Of a stretch of DNA of 64,000 nt, positions 35,388 through 44,367 are shown one piece after another; the first letter of the stretch is position 1, and the number at the start of each line of letters is the position of its first letter. This stretch comes from Chloroflexota bacterium (GTDB lineage Bacteria > Chloroflexota > Anaerolineae > J036 > Brachytrichaceae): NCBI GenBank assembly GCA_023382055.1, contig JAMCQN010000013.1, forward strand, positions 62,001 to 126,000. The letters are read 5' to 3'. Below the pieces are notes generated by a model, which saw nothing but the letters and a program-made list of their open reading frames with translations, did no database searches and was not told the origin of the DNA. A program made the position numbers and the translations under genes.

Positions 35388-35393
35388 TATAAT
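35388..35393 (+). promoter_or_regulatory. TATAAT box, leaderless type
   Basis: TATAAT lies 8 bases before the ATG at 35402 with no Shine-Dalgarno between, so the transcript should begin at or within a base or two of the start codon. No clear -35 box. Confidence 0.5.
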
Positions 35394-35401
35394 CGCGGCT
35401 G

Positions 35402-36196
35402 ATGGAGAACATTAGCAACCTGATTGTCACCGCCGTTGCTGTGATCGGCGCGATAACGGCCGCCTTGATCGGCGGCTTAACCATTTGGACATTTCGCGAT
35501 ATCCGCTCGCGCTCGCGCGACGTACTGGTGCAGATCCTCGCTACCGTCATTGTCGGTGTGATACCCATCGCAGGCATCCTGGTTTATTTCATGTTGCGCC
35601 CGCGCGAAACACTATCGGAAGGCTATGTGCGCGCGCTCGAAGAGGAATCACTCCTGGCAACCATCGAGCACCAGGAATTCTGCCCCTCGTGCGGCAGGCG
35701 CGTTGACGACGACATGGTGTACTGCCCATCATGCCATACCACCCTGCGCAACTCGTGCCCGAATTGCCATCGCGCCGTACACCTGTCCTGGGATCTGTGC
35801 CCCTACTGCGGCGAAACACTGCAGCCTGAGACGCCTGTGATCAACAAACCGACACATCGCCGGGTACAGGCTGTGCCGGTGCAATCGAGCCCGTCACTGC
35901 CGCCTTCATCTGCGCAGACCAATCCATCGCTTGTTTCCGGCGACGGCGAGAAAACCGTGGGCGCCGGATTCAGCGGAATGCTCGATAAAATCGGCGGCGC
36001 AATTGAGGGTTTGATGGATCGGATGAGTTCGCGCGGATCGAGTACGGTACAGCCGAATTACACGCAAAATACTGAACAGGCTGAGGAAAGCGCGCCGGTA
36101 CCTCCCTATTCGCGCCCCCGCCCGGCAGGCGATGAGAACAAGACAGCGACAGCGCCCATAAAGCCATTGATCAGCCGCGAGGAATCACTGGAGTAA
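35402..36196 (+). CDS. membrane protein with double zinc ribbon
   Basis: A 264-residue protein with two N-terminal helices (about 6-28 and 43-65), then a double zinc ribbon (CPSC/CPSC at about 98-118, CPNC/CPYC at about 121-142) and a long disordered Ser/Pro/Gln-rich tail. The cytoplasmic zinc ribbon and tail suggest a scaffold or adaptor. The function is unknown. Divergent from radC. Confidence 0.7.
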   Translation: MENISNLIVTAVAVIGAITAALIGGLTIWTFRDIRSRSRDVLVQILATVIVGVIPIAGILVYFMLRPRETLSEGYVRALEEESLLATIEHQEFCPSCGRRVDDDMVYCPSCHTTLRNSCPNCHRAVHLSWDLCPYCGETLQPETPVINKPTHRRVQAVPVQSSPSLPPSSAQTNPSLVSGDGEKTVGAGFSGMLDKIGGAIEGLMDRMSSRGSSTVQPNYTQNTEQAEESAPVPPYSRPRPAGDENKTATAPIKPLISREESLE

Positions 36197-36300
36197 ACTC
36201 AACCGGAATCACCCTGAGTAAGTCGCCGGAATTGCCTTCGACTTTTCGCTGCTCTCAACCCGGTCTCTGATTTAGTTGGCGAAATTTGTTACGAGAACCC

Positions 36301-36359
36301 AGACTCCCGGAATCTCGGAGATTCCGGGAGTCTATGCGGAGTCTATGCGGAGTCTATGC
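36301..36359. repeat. 15-bp hairpin continued by three 11-bp direct repeats
   Basis: Perfect arms 36301-36315 and 36319-36333 with a CGG loop; the end of the right arm is the first part of a GGAGTCTATGC unit present three times in a row (36327-36359). It lies in a 297-base gap between convergent genes where I see no coding sequence. It may act as terminator for either side. Confidence 0.7.
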
Positions 36360-36493
36360 GCGATCATCGACGACCGAATGGGATTCGCCAACAGAATCCG
36401 TCCTCGGGAACGCGCAGCGAATGTGCAAGCGATATATGGCAACTCACCCGGTGGTCGCGAACTGGTTCAGGCGCATGGACTGAACCTGTTTGT

Positions 36494-37939
36494 TTATAGC
36501 GTGTGGACCTTGATCAGGTTGGTTTTACCTGATCCACCGCCCAAAGGCGCGCCTGCGGTAATGACGATGCGGTCGCCTGGTTGAGCATGGTTTTCGGCCA
36601 GCACAAACTGTCTGGCTGCCTCAAACATGGCATCCACACTGTCGTAGTTCTGCATCACTACGGCGCGCACGTCCCACATGAATGCGGTGAACTGGTAGGT
36701 GCGCGCGCTGGACGTGATAACGATTACCGGCGTGGAAGGTCGATGGCGCGCCACCATCCGCGCGGTGAATCCTGAACGCGTCGTGCACACAATCACCTTT
36801 GCGCCGATGAGCCGGGCAACCTCCACAGCCGCAGTCGTTATGGCCTCGGTGGTCGCATCTGGCGACGGGATGTTCGCATCGGCGAGATTCGCTGAACTCG
36901 CTGACACAAATGCGTCGGCGGAGCAGTCCCGCTCTGCCCGCGAGGCAATTCGCTCCAGGGCGCGCACCGACTCAACCGGGTAATCGCCCGTGGCGGTTTC
37001 GGCGCTCAACATCACGGCATCCGTCCCATCCAGGACGGCATTCGCTACGTCGCTCGCCTCGGCGCGTGTCGGCTGGGGCGCATGGATCATGCTCTGCAGC
37101 ATCTGGGTGGCCGTAATCACCGGCACACCCGCGCGCAGACAACTGTGGATAATTTTCTTCTGGTAAAAGGGCACTTCTTCGGCGGGCGCTTCGACGCCGA
37201 GGTCGCCGCGCGCCACCATAATAATGTCCACTTCGCGCAGTATGTTGGCCAGATCGTCAACCGCCTCGGGCTTCTCGATCTTGGCAACCACAAGCTGATC
37301 GCCATTCAGGTCTTTCAGGATCGAGCGCAACGCGCGGATATCCGCCGCACTGCGGACGAACGAGAGCGCCACGGCATCCACCTTCTGCGAAACGGCGAAC
37401 TGCAGGTCGGCGCGGTCTTTATCGGTGATCGAAGCAACCGCAAGGCGCGCTCCCGGGATAGCCACACCCTTATGCGACAGGAGTGTTCCGCCGGTTACGA
37501 CCCGGCACAGGACAGAACCATTGTCGGGCGCGCTGATGACCACAAGCTCAATCGAGCCATCGTCAATCAAGACGCGCCGGCCGGCTGCTGCGGCAGCAAT
37601 CAGGTCTTCGTGGGGCAGTGGGACGATGGTGAACTCATACGAACTGATAAATGCGCTCCGTGATGACAACGTGACCGCGCGGTCACGCGCCAGTTTTACT
37701 CCCTCAGCAGGTACATCCCCGACGCGAAATTTCGGGCCCTGCAGATCGCCCAGAACCGACACCAGTCGGTTTTCCTCCCTGGAGATGCGCCGCACCATCT
37801 CGATGCGGCGGGCATGATCGTCATGCGTTCCGTGTGAGAAATTCACCCGCGCCACATCCATACCGGCGCGGATCATCTCACGTAGCACGGGCTCTGGATC
37901 AGTTGCCGGGCCGAGTGTGCAGACTATTTTTGTGCGCAT
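36494..37939 (-). CDS. pyk: pyruvate kinase
   Basis: Converts phosphoenolpyruvate and ADP to pyruvate and ATP. The 481-residue protein starts at 37939 (MRTKIVCTLGPATD), one base overlapping the degV stop (TAATG). Landmarks are ARVNFSHG, VVAKIEKPEAV with the catalytic Lys, MVARGDLGVE, ATQMLQSM and LSAETATGDYPV. The C-terminal allosteric domain is complete. No extra PEP-utilising domain is fused. Confidence 0.95.
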   Translation of the reverse strand: MRTKIVCTLGPATDPEPVLREMIRAGMDVARVNFSHGTHDDHARRIEMVRRISREENRLVSVLGDLQGPKFRVGDVPAEGVKLARDRAVTLSSRSAFISSYEFTIVPLPHEDLIAAAAAGRRVLIDDGSIELVVISAPDNGSVLCRVVTGGTLLSHKGVAIPGARLAVASITDKDRADLQFAVSQKVDAVALSFVRSAADIRALRSILKDLNGDQLVVAKIEKPEAVDDLANILREVDIIMVARGDLGVEAPAEEVPFYQKKIIHSCLRAGVPVITATQMLQSMIHAPQPTRAEASDVANAVLDGTDAVMLSAETATGDYPVESVRALERIASRAERDCSADAFVSASSANLADANIPSPDATTEAITTAAVEVARLIGAKVIVCTTRSGFTARMVARHRPSTPVIVITSSARTYQFTAFMWDVRAVVMQNYDSVDAMFEAARQFVLAENHAQPGDRIVITAGAPLGGGSGKTNLIKVHTL

Positions 37940-38769
37940 TAAACAATATATGCCAGACCGACCGCGCCCGGCCCCGAATGCGTGGCAACCACGGGTCCCG
38001 CCTCGATAATGACTGGCTCCTTTAGTTTTAACTGTTGGCTGCATGCTACCATCAGACCCTCGGCAGCGGATGGCGCGTTGGCATGCATAAAGGCGACCTG
38101 ACGCTCAGAAGCGCCCCCCAGGTCCTGCACAGCGATCTCTTTCAGGCGGGTGACCGCTTTAGCCATGGTGCGCACGCGTTCCACAGGCTCCAGATGACCG
38201 CCCTTAACCGCGATGATCGGCTTAAACTGGAGCATGCCGCCCAGGAAAGCCTGCGCGGCGCCAATGCGTCCGCCTCTGCGCAGGTTTTCCAGCGTTTCCA
38301 CGACGAAGATCAGGCGGGTGCGCGGGACCAGCGACTCGATCTCGGTCTTGATCTGGGGGGCAGTCGCGCCCTGTTGGGCCATGGCGGCAGCCGTGATGAC
38401 CAGCAGGGCTAAACCGGCATTCACATTGCGGCTGTCGATGATGGTAATATCGCCGCCGGCCATGTCGCGCGCCGCTTCCGCCGATGCGATCGTTCCGCTG
38501 AGGTCGCGCGACACATGGATCGAGACAATCGGCTCGCCCTTGAGCGTCTGATAAATATGGGCAAAATCACCAACAGAAGGTTGGGAGGTGGACGGGAAGT
38601 TCGGGTTCGTCTTCAGCATGGTGTAAAACTGCCCGTTGTCGATCGTGACGCCGTCCTGATAGGTTTTCTTGCCAAACCGGACGTATAGTCTTGCCACCGC
38701 TGCCAGGCCAAATTGCTCCACTTGCTGCTTTGACAGATCGCAGGTCGAATCCGTGACGATTTTCACCAT
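37939..38769 (-). CDS. DegV family fatty-acid-binding protein
   Basis: A 276-residue two-domain protein of the DegV/FakB type, which binds fatty acids for phosphorylation by FakA. KIVTDSTCDLSKQQ at the N-terminus, STSQPSVGDF and the HVSRDLSGT block are typical. FakA is not adjacent. It has a TACAAT box and an AAGGAAGG Shine-Dalgarno, and pyk follows with a one-base overlap. Confidence 0.9.
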   Translation of the reverse strand: MVKIVTDSTCDLSKQQVEQFGLAAVARLYVRFGKKTYQDGVTIDNGQFYTMLKTNPNFPSTSQPSVGDFAHIYQTLKGEPIVSIHVSRDLSGTIASAEAARDMAGGDITIIDSRNVNAGLALLVITAAAMAQQGATAPQIKTEIESLVPRTRLIFVVETLENLRRGGRIGAAQAFLGGMLQFKPIIAVKGGHLEPVERVRTMAKAVTRLKEIAVQDLGGASERQVAFMHANAPSAAEGLMVACSQQLKLKEPVIIEAGPVVATHSGPGAVGLAYIV

Positions 38770-38897
38770 GTTGGCGCCTTCCTTGGTCGTATTGTAGTGT
38801 GATTACATGAACTGACGATCCGGCGCCTGCCAACGGGCCATTTCGATCGACATGAGCCGCTTCGGTCACATCGTATATGATACGTGAGCGATTGCCA

Positions 38898-41240
38898 ATG
38901 AAAGCCAACTCCAAGCCAGCTAGCTCATCCGCGCACCCGGCACTCTATGCCATATTGATCCTGTTCATCGTCAGCGGATTGATCTATAGCGTGAGCACGC
39001 CCTTCCTCAATGTTTCCGACGAGGTGCGTCACTACGCCATGGTCGAACAACTGGCGCAGGGCAAAGGTCTGCCGGTGCAGAACCCGGCGCAGCACGGTTT
39101 CTATGAGCAGGAAGGCAGTCAACCGCCCCTCTACTACGCCATGATGGCACTGGTCGCGCTGCCTTTCGACCGCAGCGACTTCATGCAGTTGGCGCAGTTC
39201 AACCCGCATGCCCGCCTGGGCAGAGCGGACGCCACCAACAACTTCAACCAACTGATCCACACCGATGCCGAGAAATTTCCGTGGCATGGCACGGCGCTTG
39301 TCGTACAGCTAATCCGGTTCATCGGCATCGCAATGGGCGCTCTGACGGTGTGGTGCACTTACCTGCTTGCCAGAACGCTGCTGCCTGTCGCCGACGATCA
39401 GGCGGCACAACGTGTGATCACACTGGCGCCGCTCGCTGCGGCTGCACTGACGGCGTTCAACCCCATGTTTGTGTTCATCAGCGCCTCGGTCAACAACGAT
39501 ACGTTGGCCGCGTTATTGTCGTCGCTGGGTCTGTTGCTGGGAGCGCGTATCGTGAGAACCGGTCTGACCTGGCGCCGTGCAGCCGTGCTGGGCATTGTTC
39601 TGGGCTGCGCCGCAATCACCAAATCATCGGCGCTGGCGCTCGTGGTTATCGTGCCAGTCGCCATTCTCGCTGCTGAGTGGGTCAGGCGACGCGGTGAATC
39701 CGCGCGTGCTATTGTGCGAGACAGTATTCTGCGCATTCTACCGGCGCTGGCGCTGATAGCCATCATCGCCGGCTGGTGGTACGTTCGCAATGCGTCTTTG
39801 TACAACGGCGATTTCACCGGCACGACCATGATGGCGACTATTGCAGGGCCGCGCGACAGCCTGCCCACCCCGCTGGAGCTTCTCGGCGAATGGGATGGTT
39901 TCCGGAAAGCCTACCTCGGCCTGTTTGGCGCCGTTAATATTCCGATGGCGGATTGGATCTACAGCCTGTTCGACGGTCTGTTGATCCTGGCAGGCATCGG
40001 GTTGCTGCTGGTCGCGCGCGACTGGCTGATCGGTAAACGCGACAAAGTTCAAGCCATCGCCGTGTTGATGTGTTTCGGCACGTTTGTGGTCGAGTTTGCA
40101 GCCTTGATCCGTTGGACCTCGATCACGCTGGCCAGCCAGGGCCGCCTGCTTTTCCCGGTTATTGCGGTTATCTCCACCTTTGTAGCGTGGGGTCTGTGCC
40201 GTCTGGCCGGCATCACCATTGCACGAGGAGCTAACGCCAGATTGCGACAGATAGCAACCAGCGCAACCCATGCGGCAGTCGCTCTGGTGTGCGCCGGTTT
40301 TGGCGCACTCACCCTGGCGAGTCCATTCCTCTATATACGGCCAGCGTATGCTCTGCCTCCGGTTCTGCACAGCGAAGCCCTGGTACCGGCCGATATCACC
40401 CGCACTGAACTGCGCTTCGCGGACAGTATCCGTTGGATCGGCTACCGCGTCGAGACGCCGCGCATACAACCTGGGGGTGAATTCGACGTGACGCTGTACT
40501 GGCAAGGCCTGAAGCCGATGAACACGAACTACAGCGCCTTCATCCGCCTGTACGGTCGCAGCGATGCTCAGGTATTCCTGCTCGACACGTATCCCGGTGG
40601 CGGGATGTGGCAAACCACACGCTGGCAGCCGGGTGATATCGTCGTGGACCGCTACCGCCTGCGCGTGCCGGCAACACTCACGAACACGAGCCTGATGCCG
40701 ACGGCGCTATGGCTGGACGCAGGCTATTGGAACCTGGACACGAAACAATTCCTGCCAACCTACGATGGCGCCGGGAATCCTTCAGGCCGTCAGCGTTACG
40801 AGGCAGGCGCGATGGCACAGCGGCCCGGCGGCGCCGCGCCGACCGAGCCGCCTGGTCCGCACCTCAGCAACGCCATTCCAGCGGTCACGGACATGGCCCA
40901 GCAAGACGGAAAACTCATGGTCACGTTGACCTGGCGCGTCACCGCCGGCTTCAACGAAGACTACACGGTCTTCATGCACCTGTTCGATGCCAGAGGCGTG
41001 AAAGTGGCGCAGGCAGACGGGCGCGCGAAAAACGGGAACTTCTCAACGCGCTGGTGGCTGGCGGGTGACGTCGTGACGGATACCCACACCTTTGAGTTGC
41101 CAAAGGGTTTGCCGGCCGGCGCATACACCATCAAATTCGGCCTGTACCGCCCAGGCGATGGCGCGCGCATGCCCGCCTTTGACGCGCAGAGACAGCCGAT
41201 CAATGACGCCGCGATAACTCAGCCAGTTACAATCAAATAA
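38898..41240 (+). CDS. GT-C membrane glycosyltransferase with two C-terminal beta-sandwiches
   Basis: About 780 residues. I prefer the ATG at 38898 over 38877, since a TATGAT box (38876-38881) overlaps the earlier one. The membrane part (about 20-480) contains NVSDEVRHYAMVEQLA and SQPPLYYAMMAL, the GT-C active-site loops. The C-terminal part holds two copies of the beta-sandwich (about 535-640 and 675-780; DVTLYWQGLKPMNTNYSAFI, MVTLTWRVTAGFNEDYTVFM). It ends 2 bases before rlmB. Likely adds a polyprenyl-linked sugar to surface material. Confidence 0.85.
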   Translation: MKANSKPASSSAHPALYAILILFIVSGLIYSVSTPFLNVSDEVRHYAMVEQLAQGKGLPVQNPAQHGFYEQEGSQPPLYYAMMALVALPFDRSDFMQLAQFNPHARLGRADATNNFNQLIHTDAEKFPWHGTALVVQLIRFIGIAMGALTVWCTYLLARTLLPVADDQAAQRVITLAPLAAAALTAFNPMFVFISASVNNDTLAALLSSLGLLLGARIVRTGLTWRRAAVLGIVLGCAAITKSSALALVVIVPVAILAAEWVRRRGESARAIVRDSILRILPALALIAIIAGWWYVRNASLYNGDFTGTTMMATIAGPRDSLPTPLELLGEWDGFRKAYLGLFGAVNIPMADWIYSLFDGLLILAGIGLLLVARDWLIGKRDKVQAIAVLMCFGTFVVEFAALIRWTSITLASQGRLLFPVIAVISTFVAWGLCRLAGITIARGANARLRQIATSATHAAVALVCAGFGALTLASPFLYIRPAYALPPVLHSEALVPADITRTELRFADSIRWIGYRVETPRIQPGGEFDVTLYWQGLKPMNTNYSAFIRLYGRSDAQVFLLDTYPGGGMWQTTRWQPGDIVVDRYRLRVPATLTNTSLMPTALWLDAGYWNLDTKQFLPTYDGAGNPSGRQRYEAGAMAQRPGGAAPTEPPGPHLSNAIPAVTDMAQQDGKLMVTLTWRVTAGFNEDYTVFMHLFDARGVKVAQADGRAKNGNFSTRWWLAGDVVTDTHTFELPKGLPAGAYTIKFGLYRPGDGARMPAFDAQRQPINDAAITQPVTIK

Positions 41241-41242
41241 GC

Positions 41243-41980
41243 ATGGAACGACTATACGGGCGGCATGCCGTCCATGAATGCCTGCGCGCAGGGCGGCGGG
41301 CAGCGCATCGGCTGCTCATCGCCGAAGGCGCACGCCAGTCTCCCACCCTGCGCGATATCGTGACGCTGGCAGAGGGCCGGCGTGTGCGTATCGAAACCGT
41401 GCAGAGACAGATTCTGGACGCGATCTCCGATCATACGCATGGCGTCGCGCTGGAAGCGGCGGACTACCCATATGCCTCAATCGAGGCTATTCTGCAACTG
41501 GCTCGAGAGCGCAGCGAACCGCCGTTTATCCTGGTTCTGGATACCCTGCAGGATCCACAGAACTTCGGGAACCTGATTCGCACGGCGGATGCAGTCGGCG
41601 CGCATGGAATCATCATCGCCGAGCGCCGCAGCGTCGCGGTGACGCCGGCCGTCGCCAGCGCTTCGTCAGGCGCCGTCGAACATCTGCTGATCGCGCGCGT
41701 GGTCAACCTAGCGCGCGCGCTGGATGAGCTAAAACAAAAGGATGTCTGGATTTCCGCTTTGCAGGATGAACCGCGCGCACAGGATATCTATCAAGCAGAC
41801 CTGCATGGCGCGCTGGCGCTCGTCGTGGGCAATGAAGGCGACGGGGTCAGCCGCCTGCTGCGCGATAAGTCGGACTTCCTGCTCAAGCTGCCGATGCGCG
41901 GTCATATTGAGTCATTGAACGCATCAGTCGCCGGCGCCGTGGCGCTGTATGAGGCGCTGCGGCAACGCTCACGGATATAA
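41243..41980 (+). CDS. rlmB: 23S rRNA 2'-O-ribose methyltransferase, TrmH/RlmB family
   Basis: SPOUT methyltransferase of 245 residues with an N-terminal substrate-binding domain (RLYGRHAVHECLRAGRR). The three SPOUT motifs are DPQNFGNLIRTADAVGAHG, LVVGNEGDGVSRLL and ESLNASVAGAVALYEA, forming the knotted SAM site. The length and N-terminal domain favour RlmB (Gm2251 of 23S rRNA) over TrmH. TACAAT at 41228-41233 lies 9 bases before the ATG, implying a leaderless or near-leaderless mRNA. Confidence 0.88.
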   Translation: MERLYGRHAVHECLRAGRRAAHRLLIAEGARQSPTLRDIVTLAEGRRVRIETVQRQILDAISDHTHGVALEAADYPYASIEAILQLARERSEPPFILVLDTLQDPQNFGNLIRTADAVGAHGIIIAERRSVAVTPAVASASSGAVEHLLIARVVNLARALDELKQKDVWISALQDEPRAQDIYQADLHGALALVVGNEGDGVSRLLRDKSDFLLKLPMRGHIESLNASVAGAVALYEALRQRSRI

Positions 41981-41981
41981 T
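41976..41981 (+). promoter_or_regulatory. argS: TATAAT box of argS, leaderless type
   Basis: TATAAT overlaps the last codon of rlmB and ends 8 bases before the argS ATG at 41990, with no Shine-Dalgarno between. Transcription would begin at or next to the start codon. No good -35 box. Confidence 0.5.
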
Positions 41982-41989
41982 CCACAGCT

Positions 41990-43807
41990 ATGATCCGGGA
42001 ACAACTTAAACGCCGCATCACACAAGCGATCCGCGATGCCCAGGCTGCGGGGGAATTGCCGCAGTTCGACCTGCCGCCATTCACCGTAGAGCATCCGCGC
42101 CAGGCGCAACTGGGCGATTATTCCGCGTCGGTGGCGATGCAACTGGCGCGCGCCGCAAGAATGCCTCCCGCCCAGATAGCACAACGCATCGCCGGCCACC
42201 TCAGCCTTGACGGTATGGCGACTGTCGATGACGCCGGCGCCTATCTGAACTTCCGTCTGTCGCCCCAGTACCTGAGCGGGGAAGTCGATAAGATACTGGC
42301 GTCCGGGGATTCCTGGGGCAATATCGACATCGGCGCCGGCAAGACGGTGCAGGTTGAGCATGGCAGCGCCAACCCGACGGGGCCACTGACGGTGGCATCC
42401 GGCCGCAACGTCGTGATCGGCGATACCCTGGCGAATGCCTTGAGCGCAGCCGGATTTACCGTGCAACGCGAATGGTATGTCAACGACGCGGGCAACCAGA
42501 TCCGCCACTTCGGCGAAAGCGTTTATGCGCGCTACGCACAAAGCCTTGGCGTGGACGAACCCTTCCCGGAGGACGGGTATAAAGGCGACTACATCGTCGA
42601 GATCGCCAAAGCCATCATCGCGCAGGCCGGGGATAAGTACCTGAAAATGCCGCGCGATGAAGCGCGCCGCGCGCTGGGGAAACTCGGCATCGACAGCATC
42701 ATGGACGGCGTGCGCGCCTCGCTCGCGCGCGTAGGAATTCACCACGACAGCTTCTTCTCCGAGCGGAGCCTGTACGAAAGCGGACAGTTCGAGCGCGTGC
42801 TGCCGATCCTGCGCAACAAAGGTCTGCTCGTCGAGTATGACGACGCGTTGTGGTTCAGCGAAGACGGCAGCCCGATCCGGAAAGGAGAAACGCGGGGCGA
42901 GAAGCAGGAGGATGACAGCCAGAAGCCGGAAGTCAGAAGTCAGAAAATTGAGAACGGGGGCGCCGGGAAGGAAGCCGTTCAGGTTGTCGTGATCCGCTCA
43001 CCCAAAGTGGTCGCCGAACCCAGCGAGCGCCCCACCTACTTCGCCAGCGACATCGCCTACGTGTGGAACAAGCTGGTCGATCGCCGTTTTGATCGCGCCA
43101 TCTATGTCTGGGGCGAGGATCATCAGGGCGACGTGCCGCGCCTGATGGCCGTCACCCGCGCGCTCGGTCTGGATACAGACCGGATCGTGCTGCTGATTTA
43201 CCGCTTCATTACCCTGATGCGCAACGGCCAGGAAGTGCGCATGGGCAAGCGCTCCGGCAATATCATCACCCTGGATGACGTGGTGGACGAGGTCGGCGCA
43301 GACGCCACCCGCTTCGTGCTGCTGTCGCGCTCGATAGACACCAAGATCGTCTTCGACCTGGATCTGGTGAAGAAGCAATCGGATGAAAATCCGGTTTACT
43401 ATGTGCAGTACGCGCACGCGCGCATCTGCTCCATATTGCGCAAGGCAGCAGAGGAGATTGGAGATAAGAGATTAGAGATTAGCGCAGGCGCCACCAACAC
43501 AATCTCCAATCTCCAATCTCCAATCTCCTCTTATATCTTCTCTCATCCTAGCGAGCTTGCGTTGATCCGCAAGCTGCTCGAACTGGAAGAGGTGGTCGAG
43601 CAGGTAGCGACCCAACTGCAGCCGCACCATTTCGCCACTTATGCCCAGAGCCTGGCGACGACGTTCAGTGCGTTTTACCGCGACTGCCGCGTGCTGGGCG
43701 AAGCGCCGGAAGTCAGCGCTGCGCGCATGAAGCTGGTACAGGCCGCCAGGACCACCCTGGCGCGCACCCTGGCTTTGATGGGCATGAGCGCACCGGAGAG
43801 GATGTGA
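41990..43807 (+). CDS. argS: arginyl-tRNA synthetase with altered HIGH motif and in-frame repeat insertions
   Basis: Class I synthetase of 605 residues. The N-terminal Add1 domain, [20 protein letters not shown], the [14 protein letters not shown] block, a KMSKS-type loop (RMGKRSGN) and the DALR anticodon domain ending in [10 protein letters not shown] are all present. The place of the HIGH motif reads [12 protein letters not shown], with TVAS at 134-137 where most ArgRS have HVGH or a close variant. Two polar inserts are encoded by tandem arrays: about residues 305-335 (CAGAAGT units) and 488-514 (GAGATTG units). Either the enzyme tolerates these or it is a specialised or failing copy. Confidence 0.9.
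   Translation: MIREQLKRRITQAIRDAQAAGELPQFDLPPFTVEHPRQAQLGDYSASVAMQLARAARMPPAQIAQRIAGHLSLDGMATVDDAGAYLNFRLSPQYLSGEVDKILASGDSWGNIDIGAGKTVQVEHGSANPTGPLTVASGRNVVIGDTLANALSAAGFTVQREWYVNDAGNQIRHFGESVYARYAQSLGVDEPFPEDGYKGDYIVEIAKAIIAQAGDKYLKMPRDEARRALGKLGIDSIMDGVRASLARVGIHHDSFFSERSLYESGQFERVLPILRNKGLLVEYDDALWFSEDGSPIRKGETRGEKQEDDSQKPEVRSQKIENGGAGKEAVQVVVIRSPKVVAEPSERPTYFASDIAYVWNKLVDRRFDRAIYVWGEDHQGDVPRLMAVTRALGLDTDRIVLLIYRFITLMRNGQEVRMGKRSGNIITLDDVVDEVGADATRFVLLSRSIDTKIVFDLDLVKKQSDENPVYYVQYAHARICSILRKAAEEIGDKRLEISAGATNTISNLQSPISSYIFSHPSELALIRKLLELEEVVEQVATQLQPHHFATYAQSLATTFSAFYRDCRVLGEAPEVSAARMKLVQAARTTLARTLALMGMSAPERM
42920..42947 (+). repeat. CAGAAGT heptanucleotide array inside argS
   Basis: Four consecutive 7-base units (CAGAAGC, CGGAAGT, CAGAAGT, CAGAAAA) encode the polar stretch QKPEVRSQK within an insert that ArgRS relatives lack. 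Confidence 0.7.
43451..43530. repeat. palindromic GAGATTG heptanucleotide array inside argS
   Basis: Left arm 43451-43480 consists of GAGATTG/GAGATTA-type 7-base units. Right arm 43501-43530 holds four AATCTCC units. The arms pair at 27 of 30 positions around a 20-base loop. The array is translated in frame as a GDKRLEIS ... [10 protein letters not shown] insert in the C-terminal domain. A sister copy is at 59621-59737. Confidence 0.85.
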
Positions 43808-44367
43808 TGGGCATCAAACCAGACCACTGGATCCGGCGCATGGCGCTCGAGCGACAGATGATCGAACCTTTCGTGGAGTCGTCGATCCGCCACGGGGTAG
43901 TCAGCTTCGGGCTGTCGTCGTATGGGTACGACATTCGCGTCAGCAACGAATTCAAAATATTCACCAATGTCAATTCGGCGATCGTGGATCCCAAGCACTT
44001 CGATCCAAGCTCTTTCGTCGACTTCAAGGGCGATGTCTGCATCATCCCGCCCAACTCGTTTGTGCTCAGCCGCACGGTGGAGTACTTCCGCATCCCGCGC
44101 GACGTGCTGGTGATCTGTCTGGGCAAAAGCACGTATGCGCGCTGCGGCCTGATCGTCAACGTCACCCCGCTGGAACCGGAGTGGGAGGGCTACCTGACGC
44201 TGGAGATCAGCAACACCACTCCCCTGCCGGCAAAGGTATACGCGAACGAGGGCATATCGCAGTTGCTGTTCCTGGGGTCAGACGGCGAGTGTGAGCGCAG
44301 CTACAAGGACAAGAAGGGCAAGTATCAGGGTCAGGAGACGATCACGCTGCCGAAGATCGAGCAATGA
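43807..44367 (+). CDS. dcd: dCTP deaminase
   Basis: A 186-residue enzyme that makes dUTP from dCTP. I start at the ATG at 43807, which overlaps the argS TGA by one base; a GTG just before is also in frame. The family blocks [38 protein letters not shown] (with the catalytic Glu) and [14 protein letters not shown] are clear. Its stop overlaps the flippase start (ATGA), tying housekeeping genes to the polysaccharide locus. Confidence 0.93.
   Translation: MGIKPDHWIRRMALERQMIEPFVESSIRHGVVSFGLSSYGYDIRVSNEFKIFTNVNSAIVDPKHFDPSSFVDFKGDVCIIPPNSFVLSRTVEYFRIPRDVLVICLGKSTYARCGLIVNVTPLEPEWEGYLTLEISNTTPLPAKVYANEGISQLLFLGSDGECERSYKDKKGKYQGQETITLPKIEQ

Noticed and set aside
36276-36584. Open frames across the repeat region 36276-36584
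   Set aside because: They run through the hairpin and direct repeats and into the end of pyk on the other strand; no protein-like pattern.
39738-40613. 291-codon open frame antisense to a GT-C gene
   Set aside because: The plus-strand gene has membrane helices and conserved loops; the antisense frame has none.
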